DNA from: Candidatus Eiseniibacteriota bacterium
GTDB lineage: Bacteria; Eisenbacteria; RBG-16-71-46; CAIMUX01
Reading direction: 5' to 3'
Length of the DNA: 44,574 bases
Assembly (NCBI GenBank): GCA_029569475.1
Contig: JAKQSZ010000006.1
Span: 1 to 44,574 of the forward strand
Shown here: positions 17,317 through 26,080 of the stretch, in pieces
How the letters are laid out: every line of letters starts with the position of its first letter
Numbering within the stretch: the first letter of the stretch is position 1
Program-made: the position numbers and the translations under genes
Notes under the pieces: generated by a model
Databases searched by the model: none
What the model was told of the DNA's origin: nothing
What the model saw: the letters and a program-made list of their open reading frames with translations, nothing else

Positions 17317-18648
17317 ATGGCCGGGACCGGCATCCTCCTGCTCAATCTGGGCGGCCCGGATTCTCTCGAGGCGGTCGGGCCGTTCTTGTACAACCTGTTC
17401 TCCGATCGCGAGATCATCGCCCTGCCGGGAGGACCGGCGCTGCAGCCGCTTCTGGCGAGGGTGATCGCGCGAGCCCGGGGGCCGAGCGTAAGGCGCAACT
17501 ACGCGGGGATCGGCGGGAAGTCGCCCATCCTGGACCTGACCCGCCGGCAAGCGGCCGCGCTGGAGGCGGCGCTCAACGCCGGCGGCGCGGCGGCTTCCTC
17601 CCGGATCGGCCCTGATCGGGGAGTCGCCGCCGGAAGAGACATGCCCCAAGGCCCCTTCACGGTCCGGATCGCCATGCGCTATTGGAAGCCGGATACCGCC
17701 GACGCTCTCCGTGAGCTGTTCGGGGCGGGGATCACCCGGATTGTGGCGCTGACGCTCTACCCGCACTTTTCCGCGGCCACCACCGGATCCAGCCTCAACG
17801 AACTGCAGCGAGCTCTCGACCGCCCGGAACTGACCGCAGTCCTCGATCGCCCGGAACCAGCTCTCGACCTCCCGGCACCACAGCAGGTCCTTGACCGCCC
17901 GGAACCGCAGAACGCCCTCGGCGGCCCGGATGAGGCAAGGCTCCCGGCTCGGGGGCGTGTGGTTTCTCCGTCGCCGCTCCCGCAGGCGCCAGCCGCGCCC
18001 GCTCGCCTGCTTCGCGCCCCCGCCGGCATCACGGTGACGGCGATCGACCGCTATCCCACGCACCCCGGCTACCTCGAGGCGATCGCCGCGACGGTCGAGG
18101 AGGCCCTGCGCGGACTGCCGGAAGAGTCGAGGCAGCGCGCTTGTCTCCTCTTCAGCGCTCATGGACTGCCGATGAAGTTCATCCGCGCCGGCGACCCCTA
18201 CGTCCGGGAGATCGCGCAGACCCGCGACGGAGTGCTCGAGATTCTCCGCGCGCGTGGTTGGGGCAACCCCTGGAAGCTCGGCTACCAGAGCCGCACCGGT
18301 CCGGTGAAGTGGATCGGCCCTTATACGGACAGGGTCATCGAGGAACTGGCGGAAGAGGGAGTCCGGGACATCATCGTCGTCCCCATCGCTTTCGTCTCGG
18401 ACCACATCGAGACGCTGTACGAGATCGATCAGCTCTTCGCGGAGCTGGCCAGGAGGAGGGGGATCCGGCACTTCATCCGAACCCGGATGCTGAACGACGA
18501 TCCGGTCTTCATCCAGGCTCTCGCCGGCATGGTGCGCAACCATTTGTCGGACGGCGGCATGGGAGCCGGGGCTCCATCCCAGGCCGCCGGCGACCAGGCA
18601 GGCCATCACCACGGTTCCGGTCTCGCGCGGCCCACTCCCGTGCGATGA
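17317..18648 (+). CDS. hemH: Ferrochelatase with a repeat-containing insertion
   Basis: A 443-residue protein that inserts Fe2+ into protoporphyrin IX. The N-terminus ILLLNLGGPDSLEAVGPFL (6-24) is typical. The catalytic His282 is in FSAHGLP, and Glu365 in SDHIETLYEID matches the conserved acid. It is ~100 residues longer than usual. There is a short insert at ~88-112 and a large one at ~164-237 with 9-residue LDRPExxxx repeats, between TTGSSLNELQRA and ITVTAIDRYPTHP. A His/Gly-rich C-terminal tail follows. The core is intact, so activity is expected. It starts 5 bases after hemN. Confidence 0.95.
   Translation: MAGTGILLLNLGGPDSLEAVGPFLYNLFSDREIIALPGGPALQPLLARVIARARGPSVRRNYAGIGGKSPILDLTRRQAAALEAALNAGGAAASSRIGPDRGVAAGRDMPQGPFTVRIAMRYWKPDTADALRELFGAGITRIVALTLYPHFSAATTGSSLNELQRALDRPELTAVLDRPEPALDLPAPQQVLDRPEPQNALGGPDEARLPARGRVVSPSPLPQAPAAPARLLRAPAGITVTAIDRYPTHPGYLEAIAATVEEALRGLPEESRQRACLLFSAHGLPMKFIRAGDPYVREIAQTRDGVLEILRARGWGNPWKLGYQSRTGPVKWIGPYTDRVIEELAEEGVRDIIVVPIAFVSDHIETLYEIDQLFAELARRRGIRHFIRTRMLNDDPVFIQALAGMVRNHLSDGGMGAGAPSQAAGDQAGHHHGSGLARPTPVR
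17815..17937 (+). repeat. Degenerate 27-bp in-frame tandem repeat inside hemH
   Basis: Units of the form CTCGAYCGCCCGGAA plus 12 variable bases occur at 17815, 17842 and 17890. A 21-bp partial unit lies between the second and third, and a decayed copy follows. Translated, they read LDRPELTAV, LDRPEPALD, LPAPQQV, LDRPEPQNA and LGGPDEA. All changes preserve frame. The repeat lies in a surface insertion of ferrochelatase. Confidence 0.8.
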
Positions 18649-18696
18649 CAACCACCATCCCCGCCGGCAGCACCGGCCACGAGGTTTCGATTGACC

Positions 18697-20403
18697 ATGC
18701 GTGACTCGACCACGCCGAACATCGGAAGGGACAGCAGCGGGAACCCGGTCGCCACGCCTCGCGGGGCGGCTACCTCCGAGACACGGCCGGCCGACAGCCC
18801 ACACGACGGCACACACGTTGTCATCGTGGGAGGCGGCATGGCCGGCCTTTCCGCCGCCTGGCGTCTGCTGCTCGATCGGGAACTGGCGCACTCTTCGCCC
18901 ACCTCTCCCGAGGATGTCACGCTGAAGGGGGACCTCGAGAAGATCCGCGACGGGCTCCGCGTCACGGTGATCGAGGGGCAGCAGCGCCTCGGCGGCAACA
19001 TCCACAGCGAACGGCAGGACGGATTCCTCCTGGAGTGGGGCCCGAACGGCTTCCTCGACAATGCCCCCGAAACACCACGCCTCTGCCGTCTCCTCGGGCT
19101 GGAGAAGCGATTGCTGCCGGCGCGCGACGCCGCGGCCCACCGGTTTCTGTATGTCCGGGGCCGCCTGCGTCCGCTCCCTCTTTCGCCCGCGGCCTTCCTC
19201 GGCGCGAGCGTTCTGACGATTCCGGGAAGATTGCGCGTCCTGCGCGAGCCGTTCGTGCCGCCCCGGCCCGACGCGCGGGAGTCGGTCTTCGACTTCGCCG
19301 CGCGTCGCATCGGGCGCGAGGCCGCCGAGACCCTGGTGGACGCGATGGTCTCCGGTGTCTTTGGGGGAGACTCCCGGCAGCTCAACCTCTCCAGCGCCTT
19401 CCCGAAGCTGCACACGCTGGAGAAGGAGCACGGCGGGCTGGTGCGGGGGATGATCGCCAAGGCGCGGGAGGCGCGACGCGAACGCGGCGGACAGCCTCGC
19501 CGCCGGTCCGGTCCGGCCGGTCCCGGGGGTGTCCTCACTTCCTTCGACGAGGGCATGGAGGTCCTGGTCCAGACGTTGGCCCGCGCGCTCGGGCAGTCCG
19601 GACGCTGCGGCATCGAAACCGGCGTTGCCGCGCGTGCCACCTCCCCGCGCGCGCCGGGTTCGCGCCCCACCGCGGAAGGCAAGCGGCGCTGGACGGTCTC
19701 CCTCGCCGACGGCCGGAGCCTGGAGGCCGACGCGGTGATCATCTGCGTCCCATCGCAACGCGCCGGCGTCCTGGTGCGCGACTTCGATCCTCAACTCGAG
19801 ACCACGCTGCGGGCGATTCCGGAGGCGCCGATGTCCGTCGTGGCGCTGGCCTTTACCCGTCGCGAGGTGGGCGCGATGGCCGACGGCTTCGGTTTTCTGG
19901 TCCCGCGCCGGCAGGGCCCACGCGTGCTCGGGGTGCTGTGGGACTCCTGCATCTATCCCAACCGCGCGCCCGAAGAGATGGTCCTGATGCGCGCGATGCT
20001 CGGTGGAGCCCACGATCCCGCCGCCATGGACCTGACCGACGAAGCCATGCTGGCGACGGTCCGTGACGACCTGCGTCTGACCATGGGTTTGGCCGCCGAG
20101 CCCGTGCGCACCTGGATCTTCCGCCACCGGCATGGCATCCCCCAGTACACCGCCGGGCATCCCGAACGCCTGGAGGCGATTGAACAACGCCGTCTGCTGC
20201 ACCCGGGGCTCTACCTCGCCGGCAACTCGTACCGTGGGATCGCGGTCAACCACGTCGTGGAGAACTCGATCCCCCTTGCCCGCCAGGTGCTTGCAGGGAT
20301 ACGGCAGACAACGGGCGCCTTGCCCCCCCCCGGGTTCCCAGGAGATCCGCCGCCGGCCGCCGGCGCAAACGCAGGACGGCGATGGATCAAGGATCGGGGC
20401 TGA
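18697..20403 (+). CDS. hemY: Protoporphyrinogen oxidase (HemY/PPOX type)
   Basis: A 568-residue FAD enzyme that oxidises protoporphyrinogen IX to protoporphyrin IX. The FAD fold begins HVVIVGGGMAGLSAAWRLL (~40-58), followed by VIEGQQRLGGNIHSER and EWGPNGFLDNAP. The C-terminal LYLAGNSYRGIAVNHVVENS is typical of HemY. It is ~100 residues longer than many relatives because of an extended N-terminus, an inserted helix after the first beta strand, and Arg/Pro-rich insertions near 262-280 and 314-330. A TTG at 18691 with GAGG 6 bases upstream may be the true start and adds two residues. It probably acts at the membrane after hemH in the operon. Confidence 0.93.
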   Translation: MRDSTTPNIGRDSSGNPVATPRGAATSETRPADSPHDGTHVVIVGGGMAGLSAAWRLLLDRELAHSSPTSPEDVTLKGDLEKIRDGLRVTVIEGQQRLGGNIHSERQDGFLLEWGPNGFLDNAPETPRLCRLLGLEKRLLPARDAAAHRFLYVRGRLRPLPLSPAAFLGASVLTIPGRLRVLREPFVPPRPDARESVFDFAARRIGREAAETLVDAMVSGVFGGDSRQLNLSSAFPKLHTLEKEHGGLVRGMIAKAREARRERGGQPRRRSGPAGPGGVLTSFDEGMEVLVQTLARALGQSGRCGIETGVAARATSPRAPGSRPTAEGKRRWTVSLADGRSLEADAVIICVPSQRAGVLVRDFDPQLETTLRAIPEAPMSVVALAFTRREVGAMADGFGFLVPRRQGPRVLGVLWDSCIYPNRAPEEMVLMRAMLGGAHDPAAMDLTDEAMLATVRDDLRLTMGLAAEPVRTWIFRHRHGIPQYTAGHPERLEAIEQRRLLHPGLYLAGNSYRGIAVNHVVENSIPLARQVLAGIRQTTGALPPPGFPGDPPPAAGANAGRRWIKDRG

Positions 20404-20689
20404 GCAGCAAAGGTAGCGGTTCGTGTCCGGCTGGAGACTGCCGGCAGGCCGCCACCAAGGCCACCTTCGCATCCGATGGACCGTACGGGGCGAGCACGAT
20501 GAACAGCGGCCGGGACCGTTTCGCTATGGAATGCACCCGCGTCCCGGACCGCCCCGGCCAGCGTTTGCCTCGCCCGTCGCTTTCCCCCATGATGTGCTAG
20601 GTTCCGCAACCTGCACGAACCAGAAGCACTGGTACCATGGTCAATCGACTCGATCGACAGCATCCGAACCGCGGAATCATGGACGGACC
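20404..20689. other. Intergenic region between hemY and the CheR gene
   Basis: About 290 bases without a supported gene. An open frame in phase with the CheR gene runs back through it to a GTG at 20423, but its translation has no CheR features. A possible promoter lies at 20565-20593. No terminator for the heme operon was evident. Confidence 0.45.
20565..20593 (+). promoter_or_regulatory. Candidate promoter for the CheR-histidine kinase pair
   Basis: TTGCCT (4 of 6 matches to TTGACA) is 17 bases from CATGAT (4 of 6 to TATAAT). It would start transcription near 20600, about 90 bases before the chosen TTG start. Confidence 0.35.
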
Positions 20690-21664
20690 TTGAACACCCA
20701 CGATTGGTTGGATCTCCGGCACATCTGCCTCCACGAGCGGCCGGATCGGCGAGATCTCGCGCCGCGTCCGGACCGCGGCGTGGCCCTGCAGACGGCGGGC
20801 TCTTCGGCTGAACAGGCTTTCGGCGGCGGCGCACTGGCGCGATGGGTGCTGGCGAAGGCTGGACTTGAGGCGGCCCACTACCGCGTTCGACCGCTCAGCC
20901 GGCGTTCGGCGGCTTGTCTGCGTGCCCTGCGCGTCCCCTCGGAGGAAGCGGCGCGGACTCTGCTTGAACGGCAACCCGCGCTGCTCGACACGGCTCTGGA
21001 CTCGCTGCTCCTGGGGGTCACGGAGTTCTTTCGCGACCCGCCGGTCTTCGAGGTTCTCCGCGGCCGGTTGCCGGCGCTGGCGGCATCCACGGCGGGATCC
21101 CGTTCCCTTCGGATCTGGAGTCTCTCCTGCTCGATCGGCTGCGAACTCTACTCCATCGGCATCCTTCTGGCCGAGGCGGGTCTGCTGGCGGGCACGGATT
21201 TGTTGGGCACCGATTGCCGGAAGCAGCCGCTCGTCCAGGCGCGGGAGGGGCTCTACCCCCAAACGTTGGTTGCCGCCATCGAGCCGGGGTTGCGCGCACG
21301 CCACTTCGACGCGGCCGGGGACTGCCGGCGCGTTCGGGAGCCGCTCCGCTCGCAGGTCCAGTGGAGGCAGGAAGATCTCTTCGCGCGAGACACCGCCGCC
21401 GAGGAGTGGGACATGATCTTCTGGCGCAACACCGCGATCTACCTGGATCCCGCCGCGGCATCCTCGGTCTGGAGCCGCCTGGCGCGCGCACTCCGCCCCG
21501 GCGGTCTCCTGGTCACGGGAAAGGCGGAACGCCCCGGTCCCGTTGGGCACCTCCGGCGGGTTGCGGCAAGCGTCTACATCAAGGCGGAGGCGGATCCCGA
21601 CGACTGCTGCCGCGCCCTGGAACCCGCCGGGCGGGGGGCCACAACAATGGAGCCAGCCGAATGA
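20690..21664 (+). CDS. CheR-type protein glutamate methyltransferase
   Basis: A 324-residue protein by the TTG start at 20690. An all-helical CheR N-domain is followed by VTEFFRDPPVFEVLR (110-124). The SAM-binding domain reads RIWSLSCSIGCELYSIGILL (141-160), LGTDCRKQPLVQAREGLYP (~172-190) and DMIFWRNTAIYLD (241-253). CheR methylates glutamates using SAM. The glycine-rich loop departs from the usual GCSTGEEPYS (SCSIGCELYS here), so catalysis may be altered. The start is uncertain because no strong ribosome site exists; GTG 20423 and GTG 20780 are alternatives. The stop overlaps the kinase ATG. No CheB or receptor gene is adjacent, so this is not a classical chemotaxis operon. Confidence 0.82.
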   Translation: MNTHDWLDLRHICLHERPDRRDLAPRPDRGVALQTAGSSAEQAFGGGALARWVLAKAGLEAAHYRVRPLSRRSAACLRALRVPSEEAARTLLERQPALLDTALDSLLLGVTEFFRDPPVFEVLRGRLPALAASTAGSRSLRIWSLSCSIGCELYSIGILLAEAGLLAGTDLLGTDCRKQPLVQAREGLYPQTLVAAIEPGLRARHFDAAGDCRRVREPLRSQVQWRQEDLFARDTAAEEWDMIFWRNTAIYLDPAAASSVWSRLARALRPGGLLVTGKAERPGPVGHLRRVAASVYIKAEADPDDCCRALEPAGRGATTMEPAE

Positions 21665-24600
21665 GCGGACGCGACGGTCCAGGAACTCCTCCGAACACGC
21701 GGTCTGCCACACACGGCGACTCGCATGGACCGCAAGGGGAGCGCTGGGAGTGGCCCCCGGCTCGGATCGCTGAACTCGCGAATCCTTCGGGCAGCCGCCC
21801 TTCCACACCAAGAGCCATCGCGGCCTGCGTCATCGTCATCCTCATCTGGGGCATCATCCGGCTGCTCATCGTCCGGGACATGATCCTGCCTCTTTCGTAC
21901 ACGGTTCCCCTTCTGATCTCGGTCTGGACCCGGGACCGGAGGATCCTCTGGTCCATGGCGGCGGTCTTCATGCTCTTCGCCATGGTCAAGACGTTCTGGA
22001 TCGTTCCGAGCCCCACCTACACCCCGACCCAGGCATGGGCGGTGTACCTGGCGCAGTTCGTGAGCATCCTGGTGGCGGCATCGATCCTGGACGCGGTCAT
22101 CCGGTTTCGCTCGGGTTTGGAGCGGTCCCATCGCTCCCTCACCGAGACCAATGCCGAGCTGGAGGCCGCTCTTGAGGACCTGGCGGCGCGCGATGCGGAG
22201 ATCAGCCGCCAGAACAAGGAGTTGCGGGCCCAGGGAGAAGAACTGGCCGAGCAGAACGAGGAGTTGCGGGCACAGGGCGAGGAGTTGGAGCAGCAGTCCA
22301 GCGAACTGGCCGGCCAGGCGGAGGAACTGCAGCGGTCGAATGAGGAACTGGTTCGTCGAGAGGACGTGCTGCAGGCTCTCGTATCGGCTCAGCACGCGTT
22401 GACCAACGAGGAGGACGTTCTCGCCGGACTGTGCCGGCACGGCCTGGAGATGCTGGGGACACAGGCGACCGGCGCGGCCATCGTCGAAGCGCGGGGAGAG
22501 ACGCTGCACGTTCACGCCCAGGTCGGGATGCATCCCGATGGCTGCGCCGCCGGCCGGCGTCCACTAACCCAAAGCCTGACGCGAGTGGTGATGGAGAAGC
22601 GGCAGGCCGCCTCGCTCGACGACATTGCGCTGCGTCCGGACCTGTTGTTCCCTTCCTCGGAAGATGGCCGGTCTTTCGGCTCGGTTCTGGCCGTCCCCCT
22701 CGATGCCGCCAACAAGACGATCGGCGCGGTGGAGTTCTATTCCCTCCAGTCCGGGCCCTGGACCGAGGACCAGGTCCGCCTGGCCCGATGGGTAGCGGCC
22801 CAGTGCGCGTCCGCGTTGCAGATGACGCGACTGCGCGACGAGGCCCGGACGAGCGAAGCCCGCTTCGAAACCCTGGCCGACGTCATCCCTCAACTCGCCT
22901 GGATCGCCGGTCCCGACGGTTCCATCCAGTGGTACAACCGCCGCTGGTACGAGTACACCGGCTTCGAGCGTGAGCAGTCATCCGCCGGGGATTGGCAGAG
23001 GGCGCATGATCCGGCGATCCTTCCCGAGGCGCAGGAGCGCTGGCAGGCATCGATCGCCAGCGGACGGCCCTTCGAGATGATGTACCCGCTGCGGCGGGTC
23101 GACGGCGTCTACCGCCTCTTCCTGGCCAGGGCCCATCCTCTGTTCGATTCGCTCGGCCGCGTACAGCAGTGGTTTGGCACCGCCACCGACGTGGAAGACC
23201 TCAAGCGCGCCCAGGAGGAACTGCGGACGAGCGGGGAACGCTTCCGCAGCGCCTTCGCCAACGCCGCCATCGGGTTCGCCACCGCCGGCCCCGACGGCAG
23301 GATCCTGGACGCCAACGCAGCGTGTTGCGCGATCTTCGGGCAATCTCTCGACGAACTGCGAGGCCGCACCCTGCCGGAGCTCATCCATCCGCAGGACCGG
23401 GCAGCCGGCGCCCAGCTGCTGGAGAAGCTCGTTTCCGGCGACCTTCCGGGATTCGTGATCGAAGACCGGTGCCCACGGGAGACCGGCGATCCGGTCTGGG
23501 TTCGCCGGAGCGTCTCCGTGGTGCGCGACGCCGCCGGCGCGCCCCGCTGGATCTTCTCACTGCTGGAAGACGTCACCGAGCAAAAGGCGCTGGAGCAGCA
23601 GCGTGACCTCCTGCTCGCCAGCGAACGCTCCGCCCGGACGGCGATGGAGCGGGCTTTGCAGGCGAAGGACGAGTTCCTCTCCGTCGTCAATCACGAGCTG
23701 CGCTCGCCGCTGGCCAGCGTGCTGGGCTGGGCCGGGCTGTTGCGCGAGCCGGGCCTCAGCCCGGAGGATCACGCGGAGGCGGTGGCCGCCATCGGACGCG
23801 GGGCCGAGCACCTCCGTCTCTTGATCGATGATCTGCTGGATGTCAGCCGCGCCTCGGCCGGCAAGCTCAAGCTCGACCCCGTACGCTTCGACCTGGCCGC
23901 GCTGGCCGCGGAAGCGGCCGCCGACTACCGCCGGTCCGCGGAAGAGGTGGGAGTGCGGATGGTGGCGGAGCTGCCGTACGAACCGCTGTACATGGTCGGC
24001 GATGTCGGCCGTATCCGGCAGGTGATCGATAACCTCCTCTCCAACGCCATCAAGTTCACCCGCCGCGGAGGGGAAGTCTGCCTGCATGTCTCCTCGAGTT
24101 CCGACCAAGCCACCATCCGCGTCAGCGACAACGGCATTGGTATCGACCTCGATGTCCTGCCTCGGCTCTTCGAACGATTCCAGCAGGCGGACGGGTCCAT
24201 GGCGCGAAGGTACCAGGGACTCGGCCTGGGACTCGCCCTGGTCAGGCAACTCGCCGAGATGCATGGCGGCACCGTGCGGGCCGAGAGCGCCGGACGGGGG
24301 CGGGGGGCAACCTTCTTCGTGGAGCTACCGCGGAAAGGCATCTGGGACCTCTCGGATGACACGGTGGGATCCGGGCGGTCGGATCTCAAAGGGATCCGCG
24401 TCCTGGTGGTGGATGACGATCCGGCGGCCGTCGGTCTGACCTCGCGTCTGCTCGAGGAGGACGGCGCCGAGGTGCATCGCTCCGCCTCCGCCAGGGATGC
24501 GCTCACCCGCCTGCAGTCCGAGGAGAGCTATGACGTGCTGATCAGCGACATCAGCATGCCCGACATGGACGGCTACACCTTCCTGACCACCGTGCGATCG

Positions 24601-24789
24601 CTCGATCGATCCCGGACGCGGTCCATCCCCGCCCTCGCGGTGACGGCGTTCGGACGCCGGGAAGACGAGCAACGTTCGCTCTCCGCGGGCTTCGCCGAGC
24701 ACCTCTCGAAACCGGTGGACCCGGTTGCGCTCTGCGCGGCGGTGCGGAGGCTCGCAAGGCCGGAGCCGGCGGAGGCCGAACCGAACTGA
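21661..24789 (+). CDS. Membrane hybrid histidine kinase (GAF-PAS-PAS-HisKA-HATPase-REC)
   Basis: A 1042-residue sensor. Four probable membrane helices lie at ~51-146. A coiled coil (~155-235) contains repeated NEELRAQGEEL-type units. A GAF domain (~240-390), PAS 1 (~400-515) and PAS 2 (~525-645) follow. The kinase has phosphoacceptor His678 (VVNHELRSP), an N-box (DNLLSNAIKF, ~790-799), G1 (VSDNGIGI, ~821) and G2 (YQGLGLGLAL, 851-860). The C-terminal receiver has Asp963 (ISDISMPDMDGY), an acidic pocket at 918-920 and Lys1017. ATGA overlap couples it to the CheR gene. All catalytic residues are present, so phosphorelay within the protein is likely. The signal and the output regulator are unknown. 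Confidence 0.93.
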   Translation: MSGRDGPGTPPNTRSATHGDSHGPQGERWEWPPARIAELANPSGSRPSTPRAIAACVIVILIWGIIRLLIVRDMILPLSYTVPLLISVWTRDRRILWSMAAVFMLFAMVKTFWIVPSPTYTPTQAWAVYLAQFVSILVAASILDAVIRFRSGLERSHRSLTETNAELEAALEDLAARDAEISRQNKELRAQGEELAEQNEELRAQGEELEQQSSELAGQAEELQRSNEELVRREDVLQALVSAQHALTNEEDVLAGLCRHGLEMLGTQATGAAIVEARGETLHVHAQVGMHPDGCAAGRRPLTQSLTRVVMEKRQAASLDDIALRPDLLFPSSEDGRSFGSVLAVPLDAANKTIGAVEFYSLQSGPWTEDQVRLARWVAAQCASALQMTRLRDEARTSEARFETLADVIPQLAWIAGPDGSIQWYNRRWYEYTGFEREQSSAGDWQRAHDPAILPEAQERWQASIASGRPFEMMYPLRRVDGVYRLFLARAHPLFDSLGRVQQWFGTATDVEDLKRAQEELRTSGERFRSAFANAAIGFATAGPDGRILDANAACCAIFGQSLDELRGRTLPELIHPQDRAAGAQLLEKLVSGDLPGFVIEDRCPRETGDPVWVRRSVSVVRDAAGAPRWIFSLLEDVTEQKALEQQRDLLLASERSARTAMERALQAKDEFLSVVNHELRSPLASVLGWAGLLREPGLSPEDHAEAVAAIGRGAEHLRLLIDDLLDVSRASAGKLKLDPVRFDLAALAAEAAADYRRSAEEVGVRMVAELPYEPLYMVGDVGRIRQVIDNLLSNAIKFTRRGGEVCLHVSSSSDQATIRVSDNGIGIDLDVLPRLFERFQQADGSMARRYQGLGLGLALVRQLAEMHGGTVRAESAGRGRGATFFVELPRKGIWDLSDDTVGSGRSDLKGIRVLVVDDDPAAVGLTSRLLEEDGAEVHRSASARDALTRLQSEESYDVLISDISMPDMDGYTFLTTVRSLDRSRTRSIPALAVTAFGRREDEQRSLSAGFAEHLSKPVDPVALCAAVRRLARPEPAEAEPN

Positions 24790-24871
24790 CCGCGCGGATC
24801 ATCGCTCCGGCCAGCCCCTTGCCTTCTCGCTCTTCGAACGGGGATCTGGTTCGGCCGGCCTGACCCGCAGG

Positions 24872-26038
24872 TCATAGCCCGTGGAGCGCGTTCTCCAGGT
24901 CCCGCCGCAGATCCTCCACGTCCTCGATGCCGACGGACAGACGCACCAGCCCATCCACCAACCCCAGCGACTGCCGCACCTCCGCGGGAACGGACGCGTG
25001 GGTCATGATGGCCGGATGATCGATCAGGCTCTCCACGCCCCCCAGACTCTCGGCGAGGGCGAAGAGCCGGCAGCGTTCGAGCATGGTCCTGGCCGCCTCG
25101 AGGCCCCCGCGCAGGATGATGGTCACCATGCCGCCGCCGCCCGGCATCTGTTCGCGGGCCAGGGCTTGCTGCGGATGGCTCGGCAGGCCCGGGTAGTAGA
25201 CCCGTTCGATCGCCGGGTGCGCCTCGAGCCACGCGGCGAGGTGCCGCGCGTTGGCGCAGTGGCGTTCCATCCGGATCGCCAGCGTCTTGAGGCCGCGCAG
25301 GACGAGGAAGGAGTCGAAGGGCCCCTGGACGGCCCCCACCGCGTTCTGGAGAAACGCCAGCCGGTCGCCCAGCTCGCGATCGGGGCCGACCACGACGGCG
25401 CCTCCCACCATGTCGGAATGGCCATTGAGATACTTGGTGGCCGAGTGCATGACCAGACTGCATCCGGCCTCGAGCGGCCGCTGCGCCCAGGGCGTGGCGA
25501 AGGTGTTGTCGACCACGCTGAGGATCCCGCGCTCCCGCGAGATCGCGCCGACCCGCCGCAGGTCGGCCAGCTTGAGCAGGGGATTGGTCGGGGTCTCCAC
25601 CCAGATCATGCCCGTATCGGGCGTGATGGCCGCTTCCAGGGCCTGGGGCTCCGCCGGATCGACAAAGGTGAAGCGCAGGCCGGCCGAGCGCTCCCGCACC
25701 TTGGTGAAGAGGCGATAGGTGCCGCCGTACAGGTCGTCGATGGCGACGACGTGGGCGCCCGAAGGGAGCAGATCCAGGATGGTGGCGGCCGCCGCCATGC
25801 CCGAAGCGAAGGCGAATCCCCGCGTGCCGCCTTCGAGATCCGCCAGACACTTCTCATAGGCGGAGCGGGTCGGGTTGTGGGTCCTCGAGTACTCGTAGCC
25901 CTTGTGGCGTCCGGGGCTCTCCTGCACGTACGTCGAGGTCGCGTAGATCGGAGGAATGATGGCGCCGGTCGTGGGATCGGGCTCCTGTCCGGCGTGGATG
26001 GCGCGGGTGGCGAAGGCGTGTTTCTCGGTTGGCTCCAT
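24872..26038 (-). CDS. Cystathionine gamma-lyase / gamma-synthase family PLP enzyme
   Basis: A 388-residue Cys/Met-metabolism PLP enzyme. Features are TRAIHAGQEPDPTTGAIIPP (11-30), YEYSRTHNPTR (48-58), the cofactor lysine Lys202 in HSATKYLNGHSD, and SLGGVESLIDHPAIMTH near 333. The family includes gamma-synthase, gamma-lyase and beta-lyase, which sequence inspection cannot fully separate. It lies 42 bases after cystathionine beta-synthase on the same strand, which favours gamma-lyase: cystathionine to cysteine, 2-oxobutyrate and ammonia. GAGGAG lies close upstream of the ATG. It converges with the histidine kinase gene. Confidence 0.9.
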   Translation of the reverse strand: MEPTEKHAFATRAIHAGQEPDPTTGAIIPPIYATSTYVQESPGRHKGYEYSRTHNPTRSAYEKCLADLEGGTRGFAFASGMAAAATILDLLPSGAHVVAIDDLYGGTYRLFTKVRERSAGLRFTFVDPAEPQALEAAITPDTGMIWVETPTNPLLKLADLRRVGAISRERGILSVVDNTFATPWAQRPLEAGCSLVMHSATKYLNGHSDMVGGAVVVGPDRELGDRLAFLQNAVGAVQGPFDSFLVLRGLKTLAIRMERHCANARHLAAWLEAHPAIERVYYPGLPSHPQQALAREQMPGGGGMVTIILRGGLEAARTMLERCRLFALAESLGGVESLIDHPAIMTHASVPAEVRQSLGLVDGLVRLSVGIEDVEDLRRDLENALHGL

Positions 26039-26080
26039 GGTCTCCTCTCATCGATTCACATCAGGTACGTCAGCGAAGCT

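Noticed and set aside
20638..20693. 18-codon frame ending at the CheR TTG start
   Set aside because: Very short, with no ribosome site, and compatible with chance.
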